Translations under genes and position numbers: made by a program
Part shown: in pieces, positions 1 through 6,511 of the stretch
Numbering within the stretch: position 1 is the first letter of the stretch
Layout of the letters: every line of letters begins with the position of its first letter
NCBI GenBank assembly: GCA_037445085.1
Contig: JBBILG010000045.1
Span: 1 to 14,435, forward strand
Length of the DNA stretch: 14,435 nt
Source: JBBILG01 sp037445085
Lineage (GTDB): Bacteria > Pseudomonadota > Gammaproteobacteria > Burkholderiales > Methylophilaceae
Reading direction: 5' to 3'
The notes under the pieces: model-generated
Database searches by the model: none
The model's input: the letters and a program-made list of their open reading frames with translations, nothing else
Told to the model about the DNA's origin: nothing

Positions 1-219
1 TCAACCGGTCAGCCTTAGCTTAGCCGACTGTCCGAAAAAACGTGACCGCCGCAGGTGCTTGACGAACAGGTCGTAGGCTACAAAGGAGTATTTCCCGAAT
101 TGCACCTCGACGGCGACACGATCCTTTACAAAATCCGTCTGGTTATAGCTGTAGATGGCGGGTTCTCCCGCAGCCTCGATTTCTTTTTTTTGCTCGGCGG
201 CGGTCAAGGGATTGCCAGC
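1..219 (-). pseudogene. Truncated BglII/BstYI-type restriction endonuclease core fused to the methyltransferase
   Basis: Residues 286-357 of the methyltransferase reading frame. The segment around 312-338 has the form D-x8-E-x-Q followed by FGKY (D314, E323, Q325). This spacing matches the catalytic Asp84, Glu93 and Gln95 of BglII as I recall them. In that family the FGKY strand is followed by more core strands and the recognition half. Here the similarity stops near residue 339, and the last 18 residues (HLRRSRFFGQSAKLRLTG) look unrelated. The other two minus-strand frames have TAA stops at 15-17 and 20-22, so a simple frameshift would not restore the enzyme. Inference: a deletion joined the methylase C-terminus to the middle of its partner nuclease and also removed the nuclease's end. 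The family assignment rests on motif memory only. Confidence 0.6.
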
Positions 220-1074
220 AAGTTCTGGATCGTATTTGGGTTTGCCCATGGGGCGGACGCGCAGGCTGCCTGCCATTGCGGAGTTCGTGCGATCCCGCGC
301 AATCGAGGCGTAGTGTGGAACAATTTCCGCGCCGATTCCACGCCGCCCGTGGCGCAAGGCCGCGACCACCGTAGTGCCGGCCCCGAGGAACGGGTCCATG
401 ACCCAGTCTCCTTCGTTGGTCATCGACAATACGAGCCGCTCGATCAACTCGACGGGGAATTGGCATGGGTGGCCGGTTTTCTCGACATGATCGCTTTTGA
501 CGTTGGGGATATCCCAGACGTCTCCAGGGTTTTTTCCTAGCGGATTGCAGGAGTATTGTCCGGCCTTGGGCCCCTTGAAGTGTTTCTTGCCCGGATATTT
601 TTGCGGTACTCGCACCGGGTCAAGGTTGAAAACATAGTCCTTTGTGTCGCGAGTAAACCAGATGATGGTTTCATGGCGGCCGGAAAACCGGCGTGAGCAG
701 TGCAGTCCATGCTCGAAATGCCAGATGATGCGGTTGCGCATGACCAATCCAAGGGTGCTGAATATCGGGTATAGCAAAGCATCCAGGGGAACTATGGCTC
801 CATTGTTCACATAATTGCCCACTTGCCAGCAGATACTGCCATGGGGTGTGAGGGTGCGAACGCATTCCCGGATGACCTTGGTCTGTTGGGCAAGATAAGC
901 ATCCAGGTTCAGTTTGCGCTCGTATTCCTTGCCTATGTTGTAAGGAGGGGATGTGGCTACGAGTTGCACAGAGCCATCGGGGATACCTGCCAGCATGTCT
1001 AGGCAATCACCTTCATGGATCACGGCATTCGCCCTGTCCGTGTAGCGGCTAGCGATGCTCGGAGCAGTTGTCAT
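1..1074 (-). CDS. Beta-class site-specific DNA methyltransferase with C-terminal endonuclease remnant
   Basis: A 357-residue S-adenosylmethionine-dependent DNA methyltransferase. Motif IV (TSPPY, residues 41-45) comes before motif I (DPFLGAGTT, 227-235), the beta-class order, with the target-recognition region between them. SPPY is common in N4-cytosine enzymes but also occurs in N6-adenine ones, so the methylated base is not settled. The methyltransferase proper seems to end near residue 285 (after RPMGKPKYDP). The remaining residues look like part of a restriction endonuclease and are listed separately. The start at 1074 overlaps the pyrB stop as ATGA, with GGGAG seven bases upstream, so translation is probably coupled to pyrB. 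GC is about 52% in 120 hand-counted bases (541-660), against about 69% in 120 bases of pyrB, which suggests horizontal acquisition. The catalytic motifs are intact, so it may be an active orphan methylase. Confidence 0.88.
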   Translation of the reverse strand: MTTAPSIASRYTDRANAVIHEGDCLDMLAGIPDGSVQLVATSPPYNIGKEYERKLNLDAYLAQQTKVIRECVRTLTPHGSICWQVGNYVNNGAIVPLDALLYPIFSTLGLVMRNRIIWHFEHGLHCSRRFSGRHETIIWFTRDTKDYVFNLDPVRVPQKYPGKKHFKGPKAGQYSCNPLGKNPGDVWDIPNVKSDHVEKTGHPCQFPVELIERLVLSMTNEGDWVMDPFLGAGTTVVAALRHGRRGIGAEIVPHYASIARDRTNSAMAGSLRVRPMGKPKYDPELAGNPLTAAEQKKEIEAAGEPAIYSYNQTDFVKDRVAVEVQFGKYSFVAYDLFVKHLRRSRFFGQSAKLRLTG

Positions 1075-2030
1075 GCCTGCGCTCCCGCTCCGGCCAGTAT
1101 GCTCATGACCGCCATGCGCACCGCGATGCCGTAGGTGACTTGCGGCAGGATGACGCTCTGCGCGCCGTCGGCCACGGCGGAATCGATCTCGACGCCGCGG
1201 TTCATCGGCCCCGGGTGCATGACGATGGCGTCTGGCCTGGCCAGCGCCAGCTTTTCCGGCGTTAGGCCGAAGCACTTGAAGTATTCCTGGGCGGAGGGCA
1301 GCAGGGCCCCACTCATGCGCTCGTTCTGCAGGCGCAGCATCATCACCACGTCGACGTCCTTCAGCCCTGCCTTCATGTCGTGGCAGACCTGTACGCCGAG
1401 ACGCTCGACGTATTCCGGCAGCAGGGTGCGGGGGGCGATGACGCGGATCTCCGGCACGCCCAGGGTGGTCAGCGCATGGATTTCCGAGCGCGCCACGCGC
1501 GAGTGCAGCACGTCGCCGACGATGGCGACGCGCAGGTTGTGCAGGTCCGGCTTGTGGCGGCGGATGGTGAACACGTCCAGCAGTCCCTGGGTGGGGTGGG
1601 CGTGGCGGCCGTCGCCGGCGTTGATGACGTGCAGGTGTGGGGCGACGTGGCGGGCGATGAAATGCGCGGCGCCGGACTGCGCGTGACGGACGACGAACAT
1701 GTCGGCCTGCATGGCGGCGAGGTTGTCCACCGTGTCGAGGATGGTCTCGCCCTTGGATTGTGACGAGGCGGCGACACTGAGGCTGACCACGTCTGCCGAC
1801 AGCCGCTTGGCGGCGATCTCGAAGGTGGTGCGGGTGCGGGTGCTGTTCTCGAAGAAGAGGTTGCACACGGTTTTGCCGCGCAGCAGCGGCACTTTCTTCA
1901 CCTCGCGCTCGGACACGCCGGCAAAGGATTCCGCAGTGTCGAGGATGTGGGTGAGGATGGCGCGCGGCAGCCCCTCGATGGACAGCAGGTGTTGCAGCTC
2001 GCCGTGCCTGTTGAGTTGCGGATTGTTCAT
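1071..2030 (-). CDS. pyrB: Aspartate carbamoyltransferase catalytic subunit
   Basis: PyrB (319 residues) condenses carbamoyl phosphate with L-aspartate in the second step of cytosolic de novo pyrimidine synthesis. Visible motifs are the carbamoyl-phosphate loop STRTRTTF (63-70), SQSKGE (90-95, lysine and glutamate at the active site), HPTQ (145-148) and HPGPMNRG (272-279). The length is typical of a catalytic chain, and no pyrI regulatory chain is visible. The ATG at 2030 overlaps the pyrR stop as ATGA and follows GGTGGA at a good distance. Its own stop overlaps the methyltransferase start, where I would usually expect a pyrC-type dihydroorotase gene in related genomes. The coding sequence appears intact. 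Confidence 0.97.
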   Translation of the reverse strand: MNNPQLNRHGELQHLLSIEGLPRAILTHILDTAESFAGVSEREVKKVPLLRGKTVCNLFFENSTRTRTTFEIAAKRLSADVVSLSVAASSQSKGETILDTVDNLAAMQADMFVVRHAQSGAAHFIARHVAPHLHVINAGDGRHAHPTQGLLDVFTIRRHKPDLHNLRVAIVGDVLHSRVARSEIHALTTLGVPEIRVIAPRTLLPEYVERLGVQVCHDMKAGLKDVDVVMMLRLQNERMSGALLPSAQEYFKCFGLTPEKLALARPDAIVMHPGPMNRGVEIDSAVADGAQSVILPQVTYGIAVRMAVMSILAGAGAQA

Positions 2031-2524
2031 GCGGCATCCACCAGCTTGAAGGAGAGCCTGCCCGCGGCATCGCGCGTAAGCTGCAGGTTCTGCGACGGCG
2101 CGAGGTCGAGGCGGGCGCCGACTGCCTGCGCTTCCACCGGCATTTCGCGTCCGCCGCGGTCGACGAGCACCGCCAGCGTGATCTTCGCCGGACGGCCGTA
2201 GTCGAACAGCTCGTTCATGGCGCCGCGGATGGTGCGGCCTGTGTAGAGCACGTCGTCGACGAGGAGGATGTGGCGGCCTCCCACGGTGAACGGGATGCGC
2301 GTGGGTTTTACCTGCGGGTGCAGGCCGATGCGCTCGAAATCGTCGCGCTAGAAGGAGATGTCGAGTTCGCCCAACGGCAGGTTGCCGCCCAGCATGGCAT
2401 GCAGGCGCCTGGCCAGCCAGGCGCCACCGCTGTGGATGCCGACCAGGGCGGTATTGTCGGTGACGAGGGGGTGGATCCGTTCCGCCAGTTCGGCGAGCAG
2501 CCGTTCCGCGTCAGGCAGTTGCAT
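2027..2524 (-). pseudogene. pyrR: PyrR (pyrimidine regulator / uracil phosphoribosyltransferase) interrupted by an amber codon
   Basis: One continuous frame of 166 codons from the ATG at 2524 encodes a PyrR-family phosphoribosyltransferase. The N-terminal half contains VGIHSGGAWLARRLH (28-42). The C-terminal half contains the PRPP loop ILLVDDVLYTGRT. Codon 59 is TAG, inside DISF-stop-RDDFERIG. PyrR proteins normally have tyrosine here (DISFYRDDF), so TAC or TAT changed by one base. The frame is the same on both sides, so this is a nonsense change and not a frameshift. Without suppression the cell makes a 58-residue fragment; a GTG at 2284 could restart an 85-residue piece that keeps the PRPP loop. 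The start overlaps the ruvX end by 14 bases, and the stop overlaps pyrB as ATGA. A sequencing error is possible. Confidence 0.85.
2348..2350 (-). other. pyrR: In-frame amber stop in pyrR
   Basis: The plus strand reads CTA, giving TAG on the coding strand as codon 59 of pyrR. The expected residue is the tyrosine of the family motif DISFYRDDF. Both tyrosine codons are one base from TAG. Confidence 0.85.
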
Positions 2525-2936
2525 GGGCCTGATCCAGGTAGCGCTGCAGGATGTGCTGGGCCGCGACCTGGTCCAGCACGGGTTTCTGCCGGCGTCCGGC
2601 GATGCCGATAGCCTTCAGGGACTGGCTGGCCTCCGCCGAACTCAGGCGCTCGTCCACCAGCGCCACCGGCAGGTTGAAACGGCCGCGCAGGCGGTTGGCG
2701 AACTTGCGCGCGAGTCGGGTGAATTCGTGCTCGGCACCGTCCAAATGGACCGGCAGGCCGACCACCAGTCGCGTCGGCCGCCATTCTTCGATGAGGGCGG
2801 CGATGGCCGCGAAGCGGGCGTCCACGCTTTCCGCCAAGATGGTTTGCAAGGGATGGGCAATGCCCACCGCGGTGTCGCCCACGGCGACACCGATGCGCTT
2901 CTCGCCGAAATCGAAGGCGAGCACGGTGTCAGGCAT
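2511..2936 (-). CDS. ruvX: RuvX/YqgF, Holliday-junction resolvase-like nuclease
   Basis: A 141-residue RNase H-fold protein of the YqgF/RuvX family. Members have been linked to pre-16S rRNA 5'-end processing and to resolvase-like activity. Visible hallmarks are AFDFGEKRIG (7-16) with the first catalytic aspartate D9, VVGLP (58-62), VDERLSS (94-100) with D95 and E96, and the late aspartate D122 in LDQVAAQHIL. The length is normal (about 140). The ATG at 2936 lies inside the end of yqgE (8-base overlap), and the 3' end overlaps pyrR by 14 bases, so all three are probably translated from one message. The yqgE-ruvX-pyrR-pyrB order is a recurrent proteobacterial arrangement. Confidence 0.95.
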   Translation of the reverse strand: MPDTVLAFDFGEKRIGVAVGDTAVGIAHPLQTILAESVDARFAAIAALIEEWRPTRLVVGLPVHLDGAEHEFTRLARKFANRLRGRFNLPVALVDERLSSAEASQSLKAIGIAGRRQKPVLDQVAAQHILQRYLDQAHATA

Positions 2937-3489
2937 GCCCGGCTTCGTCCGACAGCGAGCCGAAGTTGATGCCGAGCAGGCCTATGGCGGCGGCCAGCTT
3001 CTCCTCGCTGGGCAGATCGAAGATCACGCGGTCCTGCGCGGGCACGGTGAGCCAGGCGTTCTGCGCCAGTTCCTGTTCCAGTTGGCCGGCGGCCCAGCCG
3101 GCGTATCCCAGCGTCACCAGCATCTTTTTCGGTCCGGAGCCTTGTGCACTGGCCACCAGGATGTCCCGGGAGGTGGTGAGGGCGGTATCGGCGTTGATGG
3201 CGAGCGAGGATTGCCAGGCGCCCACTGGTTGGTGCAGCACGAAACCGCGATCCACGTGCACCGGCCCGCCGAAGTGCACCGGCGCGCCCGCCAGCAGCGG
3301 ATCTGCGATTTCCAGATTGACCTGCTCGAACAGTTCGGCGAGCTTCATCTCGATGGGGCGGTTGATGACGATGCCCATGGCGCCCTGTGTGTTGTGCTCG
3401 CACACGTAGGTGACCGACCGGGCGAAATAGGGGTCGGCCATGGCAGGCATGGCGATGAAGAAGTGGCCGGTGAGATTGACGTTTTCCAC
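2929..3489 (-). CDS. yqgE: YqgE/AlgH family protein (UPF0301, DUF179)
   Basis: A 186-residue protein of the YqgE/AlgH family, whose molecular role is not well established. The AlgH name comes from a link to alginate regulation in Pseudomonas. Family features are NLTGHFFIAMP (5-15), the segment VCEHNTQGAMGIVINRP (29-45), GGPVHVDRGFVLH (74-86), TTSRDIL (105-111) and LGYAGWAAGQLEQEL (127-141). The chosen start is a GTG at 3489, because the conserved N-terminal strand begins at residue 5 and there is no ATG upstream in frame before a stop. The ribBA stop lies 12 bases upstream. A -10-like TGAGATAAT in that gap may give yqgE its own start site. It overlaps ruvX by 8 bases. Confidence 0.95.
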   Translation of the reverse strand: MENVNLTGHFFIAMPAMADPYFARSVTYVCEHNTQGAMGIVINRPIEMKLAELFEQVNLEIADPLLAGAPVHFGGPVHVDRGFVLHQPVGAWQSSLAINADTALTTSRDILVASAQGSGPKKMLVTLGYAGWAAGQLEQELAQNAWLTVPAQDRVIFDLPSEEKLAAAIGLLGINFGSLSDEAGHA

Positions 3490-3504
3490 GATGGGATTAT
3501 CTCA
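3490..3504 (-). promoter_or_regulatory. Extended -10 sequence just before yqgE
   Basis: Read on the minus strand, the ribBA stop codon begins TGAGATAAT, an extended -10 (TG-N-GATAAT, five of six bases to consensus). CCCATC then leads to the yqgE GTG. A start seven bases past the -10 would fall on the GTG itself, giving a leaderless message. No -35 is recognisable at normal spacing, so this is a weak call supported mainly by similar sites before ribE and lolC. Confidence 0.35.
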
Positions 3505-4605
3505 CATCGTTGATCTTGCGGGCGCCGGCTCCAGGTAGCCGGTCACTTCCAAGCCGAAGCCCGCCATGCTGGGCATTTTGCGCGGCACCGCCAGGAGCTT
3601 CATGCGCGTGACGCCGAGGTCCAGCAGGATCTGCGAGCCGATGCCGTAATCGCGCAGCGCCTGGCGGGTGCGCACCGGCTCGTCGGCGTGCAGGATACGC
3701 TCGATCAGCTGGCCGCCGTCTTCACGGCGGCGCAGCAGCACGATGACGCCGCAGCCGGCTTCGGCGATGGCCCGCATGGCTTCCAGCAGGTTCCAGGAGT
3801 GGCTGCGGCTGCCGGCATCGAGCAGGTCCAGCACCGACAGCGGCTCGTGCACGCGCACCAGGACTTCCTGCTGCTCGCGGGGCTCGCCCATGACCAGCGC
3901 CAAGTGGGTTTCGCTGACGGTGCTGTCGATATAGGCGATCAGGCGGAATGCGCCATAGGGCGTCTGTACCGTGCGCTCCGCCGCACGCTCGACCAGCCGC
4001 TCGGTCTGGCTGCGGTAGTGGATGAGGTCGGCGATGGTGCCGATCTTGAGGCTGTGCTGGGCGGCGAATCCGATCAGGTCGGGCAAGCGCGCCATGCTGC
4101 CATCTTCCCTGAGGATTTCGCAAATCACCGCGGCCGGCTCCAGGCCGGCCAGGCGCGCGAGATCGCAGCCGGCCTCGGTGTGGCCGGCGCGCACCAGTAC
4201 GCCGCCGTTCTGCGCCATCAGCGGGAACACGTGGCCGGGGCTGACCAGGTCTTCCGGCCTGGCCTGACGGGCCACGGCGGTCTGGATGGTATGTGCGCGG
4301 TCGGCCGCCGAGATGCCGGTGGTGACGCCGCTGGCGGCCTCGATGGAGGCGAAGAAGTTGGTGCCGAAACGGGTGCCGTTGCGCTGCACCATGGGCGGCA
4401 GGTTGAGCTGCCGGCAGCGCGCCTCGGTGAGCGTCAGGCAGATCAGGCCGCGGCCGTGACGGGCCATGAAATTGATGGCTTCCGGCGTGATGAATTGTGC
4501 TGCCATCACCAGGTCGCCCTCGTTTTCGCGATCCTCCTCGTCCACCAGCACCACCATGCGGCCGGCGCGGATTTCCTCGACGATTTCGTGCACCGGGCTG
4601 ATCAT
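3502..4605 (-). CDS. ribBA: 3,4-dihydroxy-2-butanone-4-phosphate synthase with degenerate GTP cyclohydrolase II domain
   Basis: The N-terminal half (residues 1-200) is RibB, which converts ribulose 5-phosphate to 3,4-dihydroxy-2-butanone 4-phosphate for the xylene ring of riboflavin. It shows the acidic metal loop DEEDRENEGDL (22-32), the RNGTRFGTNF segment (75-84) and HTEAGCDL (142-149). The C-terminal half resembles RibA (YGIGSQILLDLGV, 320-332) but has lost the zinc site: where active enzymes have HSECLTGDxFxSxRCDC, this one has HEPLSVLDLLDAGSRSHS (253-270) without those cysteines. GTP cyclohydrolase II activity is therefore unlikely, and a separate RibA is expected elsewhere. I chose the ATG at 4605 over one 24 bases upstream because GGAGGAG precedes it by 7 bases and it overlaps the ribE stop as ATGA. 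Length 367 residues. Confidence 0.95.
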   Translation of the reverse strand: MISPVHEIVEEIRAGRMVVLVDEEDRENEGDLVMAAQFITPEAINFMARHGRGLICLTLTEARCRQLNLPPMVQRNGTRFGTNFFASIEAASGVTTGISAADRAHTIQTAVARQARPEDLVSPGHVFPLMAQNGGVLVRAGHTEAGCDLARLAGLEPAAVICEILREDGSMARLPDLIGFAAQHSLKIGTIADLIHYRSQTERLVERAAERTVQTPYGAFRLIAYIDSTVSETHLALVMGEPREQQEVLVRVHEPLSVLDLLDAGSRSHSWNLLEAMRAIAEAGCGVIVLLRRREDGGQLIERILHADEPVRTRQALRDYGIGSQILLDLGVTRMKLLAVPRKMPSMAGFGLEVTGYLEPAPARSTM

Positions 4606-5207
4606 GCGCAGTCTCCTCCACGCTCCCACTGCAACATGCGTTCCACGTAGCGGGCGATCATGTCCACTTCCAGATTGACGCGGCTGCCCACGCCGAGATG
4701 GCTGAGTGTGGTCATGTCCAAGGTGTGCGGGATGAGGTTGACGCCGAAAGTGTCGTGTTCCACCGCGTTGACCGTGAGGCTGACGCCGTCCACGGCGACC
4801 GAGCCCTTGACCGCGATGTAGCGCGCGTGCGCATGCGGTGCGCGGATGGCGAGCAGCATGCAGTCGCCGGCCGGCTCGAAGCGCACCACCTGGCCCACCC
4901 CGTCGACGTGGCCGCCCACCAGGTGGCCACCCAGACGGTCCGCGAGACGCAGTGCCTTTTCCAGATTGACCGGACGGGGCATGTCGAGGCCCACGGTGCA
5001 GGAGAGCGTCTCCCCGGAGACGTGCGCGTCGAAGGATCGCCCGTCATGGGCGACCACCGTCAGGCACACGCCGGCGACGGCGATGCTGTCGCCCACGCCG
5101 ACATCGCTCAAGTCCAGTCTGCCGGCGGCAATGCGCAGGCGCAGGTCGCCGTCCTGCGCAGTGACGGTCTCGATGTGGCCGACGGCCTGGACGATGCCGG
5201 TGAACAT
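4602..5207 (-). CDS. ribE: Riboflavin synthase alpha chain
   Basis: This 201-residue enzyme dismutates two 6,7-dimethyl-8-ribityllumazine molecules into riboflavin, the final step of the pathway. The N-terminus MFTGIVQAVG is diagnostic. Two lumazine-binding repeats follow: about 1-92, with VGDSIAVAGVCLTV (38-51) and SGETL (64-68), and about 93-190, with GGHLVGGHVDG (93-103), VKGSVAVDGVSLTVN (133-147) and NLIPHTL (157-163). Length is normal. It is the first gene of the minus-strand operon and ends as ATGA with ribBA, so two riboflavin steps are coupled. There is no Shine-Dalgarno before the ATG, and a TGCTAAAAT element sits seven bases upstream (see promoter). I see no FMN riboswitch; the 50-base upstream gap is too short to hold one. 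The gene is called ribC in some species. Confidence 0.97.
   Translation of the reverse strand: MFTGIVQAVGHIETVTAQDGDLRLRIAAGRLDLSDVGVGDSIAVAGVCLTVVAHDGRSFDAHVSGETLSCTVGLDMPRPVNLEKALRLADRLGGHLVGGHVDGVGQVVRFEPAGDCMLLAIRAPHAHARYIAVKGSVAVDGVSLTVNAVEHDTFGVNLIPHTLDMTTLSHLGVGSRVNLEVDMIARYVERMLQWERGGDCA
4613..4619 (-). promoter_or_regulatory. Strong ribosome binding site for ribBA
   Basis: The coding-strand sequence GGAGGAG lies seven bases before the ATG at 4605. It decides the ribBA start over an in-frame ATG at 4629. It lies inside the last codons of ribE (ERGGD). Confidence 0.8.
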
Positions 5208-5223
5208 GGCCGCGATTTTAGCA
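5208..5223 (-). promoter_or_regulatory. Extended -10 promoter of ribE, probably leaderless
   Basis: The minus strand reads TGCTAAAAT, then seven bases, then the ribE ATG. TAAAAT matches the -10 consensus at five of six positions and carries the extended TG. Transcription would start at or within a base or two of the ATG. No convincing -35 is seen, and there is no Shine-Dalgarno. Confidence 0.6.
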
Positions 5224-5240
5224 GAAGGGGCCGTGACTCC

Positions 5241-5257
5241 TGCTAGAATTCCTCCCC
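5241..5257 (+). promoter_or_regulatory. Extended -10 promoter of lolC, probably leaderless
   Basis: The plus strand reads TGCTAGAAT (5241-5249), then eight bases, then the lolC ATG at 5258. TAGAAT is five of six to the -10 consensus with an extended TG. The predicted start lies within about two bases of the ATG, and the bases between (TCCTCCCC) cannot act as a Shine-Dalgarno. It mirrors the ribE promoter in the same 50-base gap. Confidence 0.6.
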
Positions 5258-6511
5258 ATGTTACTACCCTTCGAGCTCTTCGTCGGCCTGCGCTACACCC
5301 GTGCCAAGCGCCGCAACCATTTCATCTCCTTCATCTCCATGACTTCCATGGTCGGCATCGCCCTCGGCGTCGCGGCGCTGATCGTGGTGCTGTCGGTGAT
5401 GAACGGCTTCCAGCACGAACTGCGCACGCGCATCCTCGGCGTGGCCTCGCACATGCAGATCAGCGGGCCGGGCAACGCGCTGGCGGATTGGCAGGGTGTT
5501 GCCAGTTTCGTGCACGGCCGCCCCGAGGTCATGGCCAGCGCCCCCTACATCATGGCGCACGGCATGCTGTCCTTTGGCCAGGCGGTGCAGGGCACGGTGG
5601 TGCGCGGCGTGCTGCCGGAACGGGAAGACCAAGTCGCGGAGATCGGCGCGCACATGCGTGCCGGCGACTTCGCCGCGCTCCAGCCGGGGGCGTTCGGCAT
5701 CGTGCTGGGCGCCGAGCTCGCCCACGCCTTGGGGGCCGGGGTGGGCGACAGGGTGGTGGTCATGGCGCCGCAGGGGCAGTTCACGCCCGCCGGCGTGGTG
5801 CCGCGGCTCAAGCAGTTCACCGTGGCGGGCATTTTCCAGGTGGGCATGTACGAATACGATGCCGGCCTGGCGCTGATCCATCTCGAAGACGCCGCGCGGC
5901 TCTACCGCATGGGCGAGCAGGTGAGCGGCCTGCGCCTCAAACTCGCCGACCTCTACCGCGCGCCGCAAGTCTCGCGCGAACTGGCGGCGCAGCTCTCCCG
6001 GTACGGCGCCTACTATGTCAGCGACTGGACTCAGCAGCACGCCAACTTTTTCCGCGCCGTGCAGATGGAAAAGCGGGTAATGTTCGTCATCCTCACCCTC
6101 ATCGTCGCGGTGGCGGCGTTCAACATCGTCTCCACCCTGGTGATGGCGGTCACCGACAAGCGCGCCGACATCGCCATCCTGCGCACGCTGGGCGCCAGCC
6201 CGCGCAGCATCATGCAGATCTTCATCGTGCAGGGCGCGCTGATCGGTGTCATCGGCACGCTGATGGGAGTGGCTGGCGGCGTGCTGCTGGCGCTCAACAT
6301 CGAGACCATGGTGCCGTTCATCGAGCGCCTGCTCGGCTTCGAATTCCTGGCCAAGGATGTCTATTACATCAGCGACCTGCCCTCCAGGCTGCAAGGGAAC
6401 GATGTCGCGGTGATCACCGTGGTGGCACTGGTGCTCTCCCTGCTGGCGACGCTGTATCCGAGCTGGCGCGCGGCCAGGACCAATCCAGCGGAGGCGCTGC
6501 GCTATGAATGA
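5258..6511 (+). CDS. lolC: Lipoprotein-releasing ABC transporter permease, LolC/LolE family
   Basis: A 417-residue inner-membrane permease that, with LolD, extracts mature lipoproteins from the inner membrane and hands them to the carrier LolA. The topology fits the family: one membrane span near 25-47 (the segment from ISFISMTSMVGIALG through LIVVLSVMNGF), a large periplasmic domain to about 270, then three spans (about 274-297, 320-345 and 386-402). The FtsX-fold coupling segment ADIAILRTLGASPRSI (about 304-319) contacts the ATPase, and the end SWRAARTNPAEALRYE is typical. The stop overlaps the lolD start by 8 bases. No second permease gene follows, so this may work as a homodimer of LolF type; I cannot separate LolC from LolE or LolF by eye. 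Confidence 0.93.
   Translation: MLLPFELFVGLRYTRAKRRNHFISFISMTSMVGIALGVAALIVVLSVMNGFQHELRTRILGVASHMQISGPGNALADWQGVASFVHGRPEVMASAPYIMAHGMLSFGQAVQGTVVRGVLPEREDQVAEIGAHMRAGDFAALQPGAFGIVLGAELAHALGAGVGDRVVVMAPQGQFTPAGVVPRLKQFTVAGIFQVGMYEYDAGLALIHLEDAARLYRMGEQVSGLRLKLADLYRAPQVSRELAAQLSRYGAYYVSDWTQQHANFFRAVQMEKRVMFVILTLIVAVAAFNIVSTLVMAVTDKRADIAILRTLGASPRSIMQIFIVQGALIGVIGTLMGVAGGVLLALNIETMVPFIERLLGFEFLAKDVYYISDLPSRLQGNDVAVITVVALVLSLLATLYPSWRAARTNPAEALRYE

Noticed and set aside
1075..2070. Open upstream extension of the methyltransferase frame through pyrB
   Set aside because: The extension is arginine/proline-rich and lies in another frame of pyrB. The methylase family N-terminus begins at the ATG at 1074, which has a ribosome site.
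3712..3731. Perfect 8-bp inverted repeat (GCCGCCGT/ACGGCGGC, four-base loop) inside ribBA
   Set aside because: It encodes the normal RRREDGG stretch, has no following T-run and lies mid-gene, so a terminator is unlikely. A chance high-GC hairpin is the simpler reading.
5208..5257. FMN riboswitch upstream of the riboflavin genes
   Set aside because: The gap before ribE is only 50 bases, too short for the FMN aptamer, and no aptamer-like sequence is seen before ribBA.
4846..6507. Long plus-strand open frame across the ribE-lolC junction
   Set aside because: It covers antisense ribE and an alternative frame of lolC; no domain is recognisable, while both real genes are complete.
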